A DNA stretch of 64,000 nt from UBA5078 sp051252515 (lineage in GTDB: Bacteria > Pseudomonadota > Gammaproteobacteria > Pseudomonadales > Pseudohongiellaceae). The position numbers and the translations under genes are program-made. Of the stretch, positions 44,632 to 53,830 are shown in pieces; the first letter of the stretch is position 1; the number at the start of each line of letters is the position of its first letter. The stretch is taken from the NCBI GenBank assembly GCA_051252515.1, contig JBPOFS010000003.1:1-64000 (forward strand), given 5' to 3'. The notes beneath the pieces are model-generated. The model was not told the origin of the DNA, searched no databases, and was given only the letters and a program-made list of their open reading frames with translations.

Positions 44632-45714
44632 TTAAGAGTAGAAGCCGTTCTCACGGACACGCTTCCACCAAGTCATGATGGTGCTATCAACAGTTTTATG
44701 GATAGCGGCGCCTAATTTATCGCCGATAGAGCGGCGAATATCGTAGCTCACAGCAAATACATCAGCTTCGTCACAGGCTGCAACAATCACTTCGTCGCTA
44801 GTCTTTACTAGGTCAATCATATTGCGTTCTAGCGCTTGAATACCGACCCAAGTTTCACCAGTGGCAATCGAGTCAATCTCGACAGCTGGACGATGCTGCT
44901 TTACCCATGATTTAAACAGGGTATGCATCTCTTCGACGTCTTCTTTGACCTTTTCACGGCCTTTTTGTGTGATTTCTCCGAAAGTGCTTAGAGTCGTTTT
45001 GAATTCACCAGCGCTTATGGTCTCGTAATCGACCTCATGCTTGCGCAACAAACGATGGAAGTTGGGTAATTGGACTAAGACGCCGATTGAGCCGATCATC
45101 GCAAATGGCGCAGCGACTAATTTGCTGGCCAGGCAGGCCATCATATAGCCGCCGCTGGCCGCGACTTTGTCGACACAAATGGTCAATGGAATGTTCTGCT
45201 CACGGATACGCAGCAACTGTGACGAGGCAAGACCGTAGGCATGCACCATACCGCCAGGGCTTTCCAAACGAAGAATCACCTCATCGCTAGACGTTGCCAT
45301 CGAGAGCACTGCTGTGATCTCTTCGCGCAAAGACTCCACATCACTTGCCTCTATATCTCCATCAAAATCAAGAACATAAACTCTCTTTCTATATTCTTCT
45401 TCAACTTCGGCATCGTTGCTTAAACGGGCCTTTGCTTTCTTTTTGCTGTCTTTTTCTTCTTGCTTCAGACGTTTTTTTTCTAACTTTTGCTCTATCTTAA
45501 AATCGGCTTTATCGAGAATCGACTTCTTCATGGTGTCACGCATGTCGTCAAGCTCATCGTTCAAACGCAAGATACTGATATCGCCTTTTCCTGCGCTAGC
45601 GCCTCGCTTACCGCGACTCCCTGCAGAGAATATAGCACTCACCACCACTACAAACGCCAACACCAATGTCGCCACTTTCGCTAAAAACAAACCGTATTCT
45701 ATTAGGTACTCCAA
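44632..45714 (-). CDS. sohB: Inner-membrane serine protease SohB
   Basis: The 360-residue S49-family protease has an N-terminal membrane helix (FLAKVATLVLAFVVVVSAIF), a charged coiled segment rich in Lys/Glu (residues about 45-110), and the protease domain. The nucleophile Ser is in VDKVAASGGYMMACLA and the general-base Lys follows in the same fold. It acts at the periplasmic face in E. coli. It ends 5 bp from the acuI start. Confidence 0.94.
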   Translation of the reverse strand: MEYLIEYGLFLAKVATLVLAFVVVVSAIFSAGSRGKRGASAGKGDISILRLNDELDDMRDTMKKSILDKADFKIEQKLEKKRLKQEEKDSKKKAKARLSNDAEVEEEYRKRVYVLDFDGDIEASDVESLREEITAVLSMATSSDEVILRLESPGGMVHAYGLASSQLLRIREQNIPLTICVDKVAASGGYMMACLASKLVAAPFAMIGSIGVLVQLPNFHRLLRKHEVDYETISAGEFKTTLSTFGEITQKGREKVKEDVEEMHTLFKSWVKQHRPAVEIDSIATGETWVGIQALERNMIDLVKTSDEVIVAACDEADVFAVSYDIRRSIGDKLGAAIHKTVDSTIMTWWKRVRENGFYS

Positions 45715-45741
45715 GCACTCTCTCCTTTGATTCGAGCTAAA

Positions 45742-46563
45742 CTAGTTCTGTTGAATATCTTGCAAGAATAACTCAATGAGCTGTCCTGCAACACTAATGC
45801 CCGCTGATGGCACTTGAGGAAGATCCCCAGCACTGTACCAATGAGCTTTTTCAATTTCGATTCCATCCACTGCAATTTCTCCCGCTTCGTAATCGGCAAA
45901 AAACCCGAGCATCAATTGGGAAGGAAACGGCCAGGATTGGCTTTTGATATAACGGATATTGCCGACTGTGAGGCCAACCTCTTCCATTACTTCACGTTTT
46001 ACTGTTTCTTCAGGCGTTTCACCGACTTCCATAAAGCCAGCAAGGCAAGAATAGTAGGACCCACGTCCTTTTGTATGTAATGCCAACAAAAACTCATCCC
46101 CTTTAGTCACAAGCACGATGACACAAGGGTTAATGCGAGGATAAAAGTGGCCATCGCAGGCAGTACAGACTAAGGCTCTATCGTTGTCATGAGGGGTCGT
46201 TGGGGCGCTACATTTACCGCAGAAACGATGATGATCAAACCAGCTAATCAACTGGTTGGCGCGCCCTATGGCCGTAAAGTCTTCTAAATTACGTGCCAGC
46301 AATAATTCTCGCGGGCTGGCTCGGGCCACTTCAAAGTCATCTTGCACCCAGTCTGCGGGCAGATTCAGAGCCACCACTGGACGGTTAGTGAACTCCCCCA
46401 CATACAATAATGGGTACCAATCTTTATGCAATTCTTCAAGGACGCTACTGGGCCACAGAAATTCCTGATTGCGCAGCAGCACCTGCCCATTATGAAACAG
46501 GATTACCTGTTCATCGCCTTGCATCTCGCCGGCGTGATAGAAATAGGCCTGTGCAGTATTCAT
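45742..46563 (-). CDS. nudC: NADH pyrophosphatase / NAD-capped RNA hydrolase
   Basis: The 273-residue Nudix enzyme has a Zn-binding Cys4 module (CGKCSAPT...CTACDGHFYP) and the Nudix box GFMEVGETPEETVKREVMEEVG. The NudC-specific SQWPFPSQLM appears as SQSWPFPSQLMLGF. It removes NAD caps from RNA and hydrolyses NADH. It starts 3 bp after dnaQ. Confidence 0.95.
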   Translation of the reverse strand: MNTAQAYFYHAGEMQGDEQVILFHNGQVLLRNQEFLWPSSVLEELHKDWYPLLYVGEFTNRPVVALNLPADWVQDDFEVARASPRELLLARNLEDFTAIGRANQLISWFDHHRFCGKCSAPTTPHDNDRALVCTACDGHFYPRINPCVIVLVTKGDEFLLALHTKGRGSYYSCLAGFMEVGETPEETVKREVMEEVGLTVGNIRYIKSQSWPFPSQLMLGFFADYEAGEIAVDGIEIEKAHWYSAGDLPQVPSAGISVAGQLIELFLQDIQQN

Positions 46564-46566
46564 GAC

Positions 46567-47286
46567 TTACTCGCCCGCCTCATTGAGGGTCCAAACGCAC
46601 CTGTCATTGCTCTGCTTGTTGATTCGAGCCAGAAACTGTTCATGAGCTTCGATTTCATCAGAGGTCGGCTTGACTACCAATAGTGGCCCACGAGATAAAT
46701 CACGAGGGCGATTTTGCCTCGAGCGCTCTTCTTGTCCTGATTCATCACTGCTGAGTTGCAAGGCGGTTTGTCCGCCCGTCATTAGCAGATAGACATCCGC
46801 TAGGATCTCAGCGTCCAGCAAGGCCCCGTGTAACTCTCGCTGTGAGTTATCGACCTCATAGCGCTTACATAATGCATCCAGACTATTACGTTGTCCTGGA
46901 TGTTTCTTACGGGCCATAACGAGAGTGTCGATCACCCCGCAGATTTCATTGACTGGCTCGAAGTCACTATCAAGTAGTTTTAGCTCATTATTGAGAAAAC
47001 CAATATCGAACGGTGCGTTGTGAATCACGAGTTCTGCACCACGCACAAAGTCTAAAAAGTCCTGTACTACTTGCTTGAAACGGGGTTTATCGGCAAGAAA
47101 CGCGGAGGTAATTCCATGCACTTGCACCGCGCCATCGTCGATTTCTCGATCTGGGTTCAAGTAACAATGATAATGGCGCCCGGTCAATCGGCGGTTCTCA
47201 ATCTCAACGCAGCCGATCTCAATGACTCTGTGCCCTTGTTGCGGGTCTAGGCCCGTCGTTTCGGTATCCAGTACTATCTGTCGCAT
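46567..47286 (-). CDS. dnaQ: DNA polymerase III epsilon subunit (proofreading exonuclease)
   Basis: The 239-residue DEDDh exonuclease has ExoI LDTETTGLDP at the N-terminus, ExoII HNAPFDIGFLNNEL and ExoIII HGALLDAEILADVYLLMTGG. A C-terminal tail that binds the polymerase alpha subunit follows. It lies 21 bp downstream of rnhA, the usual rnhA-dnaQ pairing but here in the same orientation. Confidence 0.96.
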   Translation of the reverse strand: MRQIVLDTETTGLDPQQGHRVIEIGCVEIENRRLTGRHYHCYLNPDREIDDGAVQVHGITSAFLADKPRFKQVVQDFLDFVRGAELVIHNAPFDIGFLNNELKLLDSDFEPVNEICGVIDTLVMARKKHPGQRNSLDALCKRYEVDNSQRELHGALLDAEILADVYLLMTGGQTALQLSSDESGQEERSRQNRPRDLSRGPLLVVKPTSDEIEAHEQFLARINKQSNDRCVWTLNEAGE

Positions 47287-47307
47287 AAATTCTCTATCAA
47301 ATGATAT

Positions 47308-47748
47308 TTAAGGAAGTTCGTCGATGCCACGATTGGCTAAAGCATCTGCGATGTCGTTCTCAGGATGACCACTGTGCCCCTTCACCCATTCCCACTGCAT
47401 CTGGTGTAAAGCCGCCAAGGCATCTAATGTCTGCCATAAGTCGACATTAAGGACAGGTTTCTTCGCAGCGGTTTTCCAGCCTCGCTTCTTCCAGTTGGGC
47501 ATCCATTCGCTAATGCCGTTGAGGACATACTTTGAATCACTGTACACAATGACCTCACATCCTGGCTTGTTCAGTGCGCGCAAGCCTTCGATTACTGCCA
47601 TTAGTTCCATGCGGTTGTTGGTGGTGTGGGCTTCTCCGCCGTGGAAGGTTTTTTCATGACCATTAAAACGGAGTAAGGCTCCCCATCCGCCCTTGCCTGG
47701 ATTGCCTCTGCAAGCGCCATCGGTGTACATCTTGACTGTATTTGACAA
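47308..47748 (-). CDS. rnhA: Ribonuclease HI
   Basis: The start is placed at TTG 47748 (reading MSNTVKMYTDGACRGNP). It is preceded by AAGGGA at good spacing and matches E. coli RNase HI length before TDG; a TTG at 47781 is the alternative. The 146-residue enzyme degrades RNA in RNA-DNA hybrids. DEDD residues are in YTDGACRGNPG, NRMELMAVIEGL, YSDSKYVLNGI and HPENDIADALA, and the basic handle (WMPNWKKRGWKTAAKKP) is intact. Confidence 0.93.
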   Translation of the reverse strand: MSNTVKMYTDGACRGNPGKGGWGALLRFNGHEKTFHGGEAHTTNNRMELMAVIEGLRALNKPGCEVIVYSDSKYVLNGISEWMPNWKKRGWKTAAKKPVLNVDLWQTLDALAALHQMQWEWVKGHSGHPENDIADALANRGIDELP

Positions 47749-47786
47749 ACTTTGTGCTTCCCTTGTAACAACCCTATTCAAAGGGC

Positions 47787-48599
47787 TTATGAATTTGTTT
47801 TAACTTTGGCCACTTGTGGCCTAGTACGTGCGGTTTCGCTCACAGGCCTGACTAATACAGGGCGTGGCAATTTCGGCCAACGAGGCATAATCGGCGTGAC
47901 TGGCATGACTTGTTTACACGCCACAATGACATAAATAGCCCCTAACGGCGCCTTGAACTTCTGCCCCATAGTTTCAAAGCGCGAGGCCGCGCCAACGACC
48001 TTATTATGGGCCAAGGGCAAAAAATAGGCGCCATGTTCCACCTTGTCGACGCTAAACTCCAGTAACTTCAACCAATCCTGCACACGAGAGCTTGTTATAT
48101 AGTGCGCATCCCAAGGGGCTGTATTGCGCCAGCGACAAACATTGCGCACCCCCCAGCTACTAAAAGGGTTAAACCCGACAATAAGCAACTTGCCCCCAGG
48201 CATAAGCACTCTTGACGCTTCACGCAATAAACGGTGATTATCTGGGGTGTACTCCAGAGCGTGATGGATGAGAACAGCATCCACACTTTCGCTTTGTAAT
48301 GGTAAAGCTTCGTTGCTAGCAACGACTTGCGGATTCTTTGGCGACCATTGCGGCAAGAACAATAGTTTATGACCTATAGGACTTGCTGCCAACATCGAAT
48401 GCTCACTGACACCTAACTGCAGGAAGTGATAGCCAAAAATTCGCGCTAAAATAGGCTCTAAAAGCGCCGCCTCGGATTGCAGGAGTGCCTGACCTAAAGG
48501 CGAGTTTAACCACTGCGTCATTTCTTGATGCAGGTCACTCGGCAACGGCAACTCGCCGCGCTTACGCCAAATGCTTCTGAAACTCTCAAGTAATTGCAT
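47787..48599 (-). CDS. SAM-dependent methyltransferase (class I, YafS-like position)
   Basis: The start at ATG 48599 (MQLLESFRSIWRKRG) is preferred over 48674, giving 270 residues. A Rossmann methyltransferase fold is suggested by LQLGVSEHS (degenerate motif I), EALPLQSESVDAVLIHHALEYTPDNHRLLREASRVLMPGGKL-type blocks (acidic loop, motif IV, motif VI) and a Pro/Arg-rich basic tail. It sits between gloB and rnhA, the place of YafS-type proteins. Substrate unknown. Confidence 0.88.
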   Translation of the reverse strand: MQLLESFRSIWRKRGELPLPSDLHQEMTQWLNSPLGQALLQSEAALLEPILARIFGYHFLQLGVSEHSMLAASPIGHKLLFLPQWSPKNPQVVASNEALPLQSESVDAVLIHHALEYTPDNHRLLREASRVLMPGGKLLIVGFNPFSSWGVRNVCRWRNTAPWDAHYITSSRVQDWLKLLEFSVDKVEHGAYFLPLAHNKVVGAASRFETMGQKFKAPLGAIYVIVACKQVMPVTPIMPRWPKLPRPVLVRPVSETARTRPQVAKVKTNS

Positions 48600-48751
48600 C
48601 GCTCTACCGTAATTGGTGGTGGTCAAGTTTAGGAAAACTGTAATTTTATCAAGATGATATAGATAGCACATCAAGCGGAGAACGAAAACTGGTATATCCC
48701 ACGCCGTCGCTCCTCTATCATTGCTTTCTTTTGCTAATTAAATCAAATGCT

Positions 48752-49540
48752 ATGAACCTAAAAATCAGGCCAATTCCCGCTTTCAACGACAACTATATTT
48801 GGTTACTACAACGTGAGCAAAATCCGAGTGTTTGCATAGTCGACCCTGGCGATGCAGCACCGGTGTTAGCTGTACTCAAAGACGAAGGGCTCAGCATTGG
48901 GTGCATTCTTATCACCCATCATCACGCCGACCATATCGGTGGTGTCAAAGACCTATTGGCAGCGTTCCCTGAAGCGGAGGTGTTTGGCCCCCATTCCGCC
49001 AAAATTGATTGTATCAGTCAGCATGTACAACAAGATGATCATTTTCAGATTCTAGGGCTAGAACTAACCGTGCTAGAGGTTCCTGGTCACACCTTGGACC
49101 ATATCGCTTACTACGTCGATAGCGATGCCGATGAAGCTCCTATGTTGTTCTGCGGGGACACGCTGTTTGCAGGAGGCTGTGGACGGATCTTCGAGGGAAC
49201 TGCCCCTATGATGCTGGCATCATTGAAAAAATTAAGCAGCCTGCACTCTGACACTCGTGTATATTGCGCACACGAATATACGCTAGCGAACTTACGGTTC
49301 GCCTTAGCCGCCGAGCCAAATAATGAAGATCTGCCCGGCAGAATCGCGACAACTATGAAATTACGCGAGGCGGGAACCCCCTCCCTGCCCTCAACAATTG
49401 ATTGGGAAAATAGAACCAATCCCTTTTTGCGTTGTCATAAAGATGCTGTGGCACAGACAGTCTCTGCGCATACCCGCGTAGAAGTACAGGATGTCACAAC
49501 AACGTTTGCCCAATTACGTGCTTGGAAAGACAACTTTTAG
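48752..49540 (+). CDS. gloB: Hydroxyacylglutathione hydrolase (glyoxalase II)
   Basis: The start at ATG 48752 (MNLKIRPIPAFNDNYIWLL) is the family start; an upstream TTG is unlikely. The 262-residue metallo-beta-lactamase-fold enzyme hydrolyses S-lactoylglutathione to D-lactate. Binuclear metal ligands are in ITHHHADHIGG, EVPGHTLDH, FCGDTLFAGGCGR and CAHEYTLANLRFA. Confidence 0.96.
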   Translation: MNLKIRPIPAFNDNYIWLLQREQNPSVCIVDPGDAAPVLAVLKDEGLSIGCILITHHHADHIGGVKDLLAAFPEAEVFGPHSAKIDCISQHVQQDDHFQILGLELTVLEVPGHTLDHIAYYVDSDADEAPMLFCGDTLFAGGCGRIFEGTAPMMLASLKKLSSLHSDTRVYCAHEYTLANLRFALAAEPNNEDLPGRIATTMKLREAGTPSLPSTIDWENRTNPFLRCHKDAVAQTVSAHTRVEVQDVTTTFAQLRAWKDNF

Positions 49541-49598
49541 GACGTGTGCAGCCCGTCCTCCATTAGATATCAGCTCACTTATTTTAAGAATCTCATTA

Positions 49599-51248
49599 AT
49601 GCCATCGAACTCAAATACACAAAAGACTCTCTCTAGAGCAACATGCCCGGAAGCGCGCTTCCGAGTAAAACATCTGTGCCTTGTCATGGCCGGCCTTGCC
49701 TTTCTTAATGCCTGTAGCAACATCGACAGCGATATTAATAACATCGACCCTACTATCGATTCCCAACGCTCTGTCACACAGCGTGAGTCCGCCACACGTG
49801 TTTCTATTGAGAGCGGTGACGGGTTTAGCTCAGAAAGTGAGGTATTCACGGATATTTGGGCCCGCATTGGTGCAGGCTTACAGTTTGCTTATAACTACGA
49901 CAACGCCCGTATCGATGAACAGATCGAGTTCTACAAAAACAATCCTAACTACTTAAAGATTGTGACCGAGCGTGCACGGCCCTTTATATTTGAAATAGTG
50001 GAAGAGATAGAGCGCCGAGGCTTGCCAACAGAGCTAGCCCTATTACCTATTGTCGAGAGCGCTTTTAACGCCAATGCCGTATCACCGGGCAACTCCATTG
50101 GGCTCTGGCAAATCAATTCGAATACAGCTCCAACACTTGGTCTTAAACGAGACTGGTGGTATGACGGCAGTCGAGACCCTATCGCTTCGACTGCAGCAGC
50201 TTTGGATTATCTGACTACTTTGAATCAGATGTTTGATGAAAGCTGGCTTCTATCCTTGGCAGCCTATAATGCGGGCCCAGGGAATGTGCGCAAATCAATC
50301 AGTAGAAATGAAACGCGCGATCGCGATGTGGACTATTGGTCCTTGAACCTTCCGTCTATTACTGAAGATTTTGCGCCAAAATTAATCGCATTAAGTCGCT
50401 TAGTCGCGGACCCTAGTCATTACGGCACAGAATTGGCTGAGGTGCAGAACGCACCAGCCGTGCGTAGAATCGAGATAGGCTATCAGCTTGATCTAGCACT
50501 AGCGGCGAGTATTGCAGGTATTGATACAGAGACTTTGTATCAACTCAATCCAGGGTTTCGCCAGTGGGCTACCCATCCAGATGGCCCATACAGCTTATTG
50601 GTCCCTATCGATGTCGCCGATCACTTTAGCGTCGCATTAGAAGATCATAAAGGGAATACCAACGTCACTTGGGATCGCTACGTGGTCCAAAGCGGAGACT
50701 CCCTAGGTAAAATTGCACAGCAATTTAGAACTCAAGTAAGCGTCCTTCAACAGGTCAACGCTATTTCCGGAAGCAGGATCATTGCGGGCGAATCTCTCCT
50801 AATTCCACGAGCCTATAATTCTAGCTCGCCTATCTCTATACCGAATGCCCCCGAATATAGCACTAGCACGACCGCTCAGATTCAATCGGACGTTCCGACA
50901 CGCTATCAAGTTCGATCTGGTGATAGTCTTTGGAAAATTGCCAATCGCTTTAATGTCACTGTAGATAGCATTGCACAGTGGAATGGGCTTAACAGCGACA
51001 GCATAATCAAGCCAGGGCAAACTCTACAGTTGCAGGCGCAAAACAACCTTGCACGAATAGATTCGGAATCTAGCTCAGATGACGCTAACTTTTACGTCGT
51101 TCGGTCAGGGGATACTTTAGCGAGGATTGCCCGAAGTGTTGGGCTAAGTGCTGAAGAGCTTGCACGCTTGAATTCAATTAGTACTGGGGACTTAATTCAC
51201 CCAGGGCAGCAATTGATGCTGGCCCCAGGTGTGAGCAATTTAAACTAA
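49599..51248 (+). CDS. mltD: Membrane-bound lytic murein transglycosylase D with LysM repeats
   Basis: The start at ATG 49599 gives 549 residues and places a lipobox (LNAC, Cys39) after a hydrophobic segment, so an outer-membrane lipoprotein is predicted. The frame extends upstream to 49491, but that part overlaps gloB and carries no signal. The SLT domain has the catalytic Glu in LPIVESAFNANAVSPGNSIGLWQI, plus LAAYNAGPGNVRK. Three LysM repeats follow near residues 360-405, 435-480 and 495-540. It cleaves peptidoglycan glycan strands. Confidence 0.94.
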   Translation: MPSNSNTQKTLSRATCPEARFRVKHLCLVMAGLAFLNACSNIDSDINNIDPTIDSQRSVTQRESATRVSIESGDGFSSESEVFTDIWARIGAGLQFAYNYDNARIDEQIEFYKNNPNYLKIVTERARPFIFEIVEEIERRGLPTELALLPIVESAFNANAVSPGNSIGLWQINSNTAPTLGLKRDWWYDGSRDPIASTAAALDYLTTLNQMFDESWLLSLAAYNAGPGNVRKSISRNETRDRDVDYWSLNLPSITEDFAPKLIALSRLVADPSHYGTELAEVQNAPAVRRIEIGYQLDLALAASIAGIDTETLYQLNPGFRQWATHPDGPYSLLVPIDVADHFSVALEDHKGNTNVTWDRYVVQSGDSLGKIAQQFRTQVSVLQQVNAISGSRIIAGESLLIPRAYNSSSPISIPNAPEYSTSTTAQIQSDVPTRYQVRSGDSLWKIANRFNVTVDSIAQWNGLNSDSIIKPGQTLQLQAQNNLARIDSESSSDDANFYVVRSGDTLARIARSVGLSAEELARLNSISTGDLIHPGQQLMLAPGVSNLN

Positions 51249-51251
51249 GTG

Positions 51252-53144
51252 TTAAAAGTCTAGCTCTTCAAGATTATTAGTGATGTCTGCATTTCTACGC
51301 GTATTGGCTAGGAATGCATCAAAGCTAGCACGACCGGTGCGCTCGATGTACGTATTCGTCATCGTCGCACGTTCTGCTAGCTCTAAGTCAGCCAAGCTAC
51401 CACGAGACACGTTCTGCAACTCTAGAACCACATAAGTGCCGTTAGAAAGCGTGAAGCCATTCAAGACCGTCTCACCTTCCTCTGGGCTAGGCATTGAAAA
51501 GACAGATTGCAAGACCTCTCCGTTCAAGCCTGCTTGATCCCTTGTCGCGTTGTTCTGTCCGATCCACAGCAAGCCATTTTCGGTCATGCTGTCATCGATA
51601 CTTTCACCGTTTTGCAAAGCCGTTAACAAAGATTCGCCTAAAGCACTCGCGCGTTCTTTCTCTAGCTCAGAGCGCAAGATAGCAGCGATTTCGCCACGCA
51701 CTTCTTCTAACGGCTGCAAGCTTGATTCATTGTGCTCACGCACATGCAAAACGACAGCACGATCATCACCAAGCTCAATCACATCGCTGTTATTCCCCTG
51801 GATCAACGCCTCATCTGAAAACGCCGCAGCGATTACATTTGAATTGCCGGTGATCTCAGTGGATCCGCCTAAACGAGTGAATAACTCACTTTGTATTGTT
51901 TCTAAACCGATTTCAGAAGAGATATCTTCCAATCCAGTCGTTTCAAACGCTAAATTGGCGAGATCTTCTAAACGAGAGAAGTACAGGGAGTCGACTTCAG
52001 CCGTACTAATATCACGACGAATACGCTCTTCAACTTCTTCAAATGCAGGGTACTCATTGACAGTATTCTCTGTCAGCTTCACCAAATGCACACCGAATTC
52101 ACTGACTACAGGATCCGATACTTGATTAACTTCTAACGCGGCCAATGCGGCCTCTAGAGGTGCAGGGAACGCTGATCCATCGGTATAGCCGATGTCACCG
52201 TCGTCTTCTGCTGAAACGGTATCAGAGGAAGCCTCTAACGCTAAAGCGCCGAAGTCTTCACCCGCATCAATGCGCTCTTTCAACGCGGCAGCAGCACTCA
52301 GCGCTTCTTCTTCGCTTAAGCCTGAGCCAGTTTCTAGTAAGATATGTGATGCACGACGCTGTGTAGCGGAGGTTACCGCTGAGCTCTCTATTTCGTATTG
52401 AGCGCGAACATCAGCATCATCAACACTCACTTCGTCGTAAATAGCGTTTTTGTCGAGAACTACGTAATCAACGCCGACTTCTTCATCCAGCATGAAGCGC
52501 GATTGGTTGTTTTGATAGTAGGCCTCGATCTGCTCTTCAGGAATAGACTCACCAATCGTACGACTTCCAAGTGTCACTGAAACGAAACGGAAATCACGTG
52601 TTTGAGAAGATAAAGCCGCCATGCGGTTTAGCTCTGCTTCTGTGACGAAGCTAGTAGAGGCGTAGGCATTAACGATTTGCCCTACGACCATTTGCTCTTC
52701 AAGTGCATCTCGGTACCCTTGAATAGAGAACCCTTGGGTGGCCATAGTGCGCAGTGCGAGGTCTGAGTTGAAGACACCGCCTGATTGGAATTGGGGGTCG
52801 TTGATAATTTGCTTATCGATGGCATCGCTCGAGATTGCCATTTTAGAGTCGCGTGCCGCCTGTCGTAATAGACGGTCTTCGATCAACTGATTTAATGCAA
52901 TTTGACGAAGCAAGCCTTCATCTAGATCACCTAGGTTTCCACCGACACTCATAATGAGGTTTTGGACATTGTTGGCTAATTCTGGCTCAGAGATATCCTC
53001 ACCATTTACTTCCGCAACTGTTGAGTTGTTTGTTAAACCGCCCACAATCGATTCGACGCCAAAAAGTGCCATTACAGCGATGATAAAACCAATGATCACC
53101 TTCGCTATTAAGCCTTGTGAATTATCTCTAATTGTCTGCAGCAT
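51252..53144 (-). CDS. ppiD: Periplasmic chaperone/peptidyl-prolyl isomerase PpiD
   Basis: The 630-residue protein is anchored by one N-terminal transmembrane helix (LIAKVIIGFIIAVMALFGVES). A SurA-like chaperone arm, one central parvulin domain (ASHILLETGSGLSEEEA through SEFGVHLVKLTE) and a helical C-terminus follow. It associates with SecYEG and helps newly exported proteins. It stands next to hupB as the last gene of the protease/chaperone chain. Confidence 0.95.
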   Translation of the reverse strand: MLQTIRDNSQGLIAKVIIGFIIAVMALFGVESIVGGLTNNSTVAEVNGEDISEPELANNVQNLIMSVGGNLGDLDEGLLRQIALNQLIEDRLLRQAARDSKMAISSDAIDKQIINDPQFQSGGVFNSDLALRTMATQGFSIQGYRDALEEQMVVGQIVNAYASTSFVTEAELNRMAALSSQTRDFRFVSVTLGSRTIGESIPEEQIEAYYQNNQSRFMLDEEVGVDYVVLDKNAIYDEVSVDDADVRAQYEIESSAVTSATQRRASHILLETGSGLSEEEALSAAAALKERIDAGEDFGALALEASSDTVSAEDDGDIGYTDGSAFPAPLEAALAALEVNQVSDPVVSEFGVHLVKLTENTVNEYPAFEEVEERIRRDISTAEVDSLYFSRLEDLANLAFETTGLEDISSEIGLETIQSELFTRLGGSTEITGNSNVIAAAFSDEALIQGNNSDVIELGDDRAVVLHVREHNESSLQPLEEVRGEIAAILRSELEKERASALGESLLTALQNGESIDDSMTENGLLWIGQNNATRDQAGLNGEVLQSVFSMPSPEEGETVLNGFTLSNGTYVVLELQNVSRGSLADLELAERATMTNTYIERTGRASFDAFLANTRRNADITNNLEELDF

Positions 53145-53225
53145 ATCTGTTCCTGTCGGATTATTTTGTCTTGTTTTTCGTTAGACAGCCTTTTTGGCAG
53201 TAAACACAAGAGTCCTTCTTAAACT

Positions 53226-53251
53226 AAAAAGGCGCATCACAGATGCGCCTT
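53226..53251 (-). terminator. Rho-independent terminator of hupB
   Basis: On the minus strand AAGGCGCATC / GATGCGCCTT forms a perfect 10-bp stem with a 3-nt loop, followed by TTTAG. It lies about 110 bp after the hupB stop and before ppiD, so the two are separate transcripts. A second small palindrome (CGGGAGA-ATC-TCTCCCG) lies near 53270-53286. Confidence 0.85.
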
Positions 53252-53361
53252 AAAAAATTCCAAAGTTGTTCGGGAGAATCTCTCCCGCTAAGCGGTGCAG
53301 TCAATCTTATTTATTCGTTCGGACTAGCTGCCCTTGCTCGCTTGGGAATTTAGACTGCTAG

Positions 53362-53637
53362 TTAAACGTTAACTGAGTCTTTTAATGCTTTTCCTGCTTT
53401 AAACGACGGTACTTTAGCCGCTTTAATCTGGATAGTAGCACCAGTTTGAGGATTACGTCCCTGACGTGCTGCGCGATCTTTAGTCGCAAATGTACCAAAG
53501 CCAACAAGCACTACGGGCTCGCTTTTTTTCAGTGAGTCAGTGATCGCGTCGATCATGGAATCAATTACGCGTCCTGCTGTTGCTTTGGGTATGTCGGCAC
53601 CTGCTGCCACAGCATCGATTAATTCTGATTTGTTCAC
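53362..53637 (-). CDS. hupB: DNA-binding protein HU-beta
   Basis: The 91-residue histone-like protein begins MNKSELIDAVAAGADIPKATA. It has the beta-arm motif GRNPQTGATIQIKAAKVPSFKAG-type block, with the DNA-intercalating Pro in GRNPQTG. It bends and compacts DNA. It has its own promoter downstream of lon, in the conserved lon-hupB-ppiD order. Confidence 0.97.
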   Translation of the reverse strand: MNKSELIDAVAAGADIPKATAGRVIDSMIDAITDSLKKSEPVVLVGFGTFATKDRAARQGRNPQTGATIQIKAAKVPSFKAGKALKDSVNV

Positions 53638-53774
53638 GGTATCCCCTTATTTTTCTATGTTAATTGTGCTTGAAAACTCAAACGACCAATGACAGTTCAT
53701 TGATCGTTTCTAGTATTGTTATTCTAACTGATTTTTATCCGAAAATTCGGCCTGATAAGCAATACGACCGGCAC

Positions 53775-53804
53775 TTTATACCAAGTCACGGAAAGCTGTG
53801 TCAA
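53775..53804 (-). promoter_or_regulatory. Predicted sigma-70 promoter of hupB, overlapping a lon-end hairpin
   Basis: TTGACA (53799-53804) and TATAAA (53775-53780) are 18 bp apart on the minus strand, leaving a leader of about 130 nt. The -35 lies inside an inverted repeat (AAGCTGTGT 53793-53801 with ACACAGGCTT 53811-53820, one bulge) that could act as the lon terminator. Confidence 0.75.
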
Positions 53805-53830
53805 CAGTAAACACAGGCTTTTCATGTGAT

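Noticed and set aside
49491..49598. N-terminal extension of mltD overlapping gloB
   Set aside because: It pushes the lipobox too far from the start for a signal peptide; ATG 49599 gives a sensible lipoprotein precursor.
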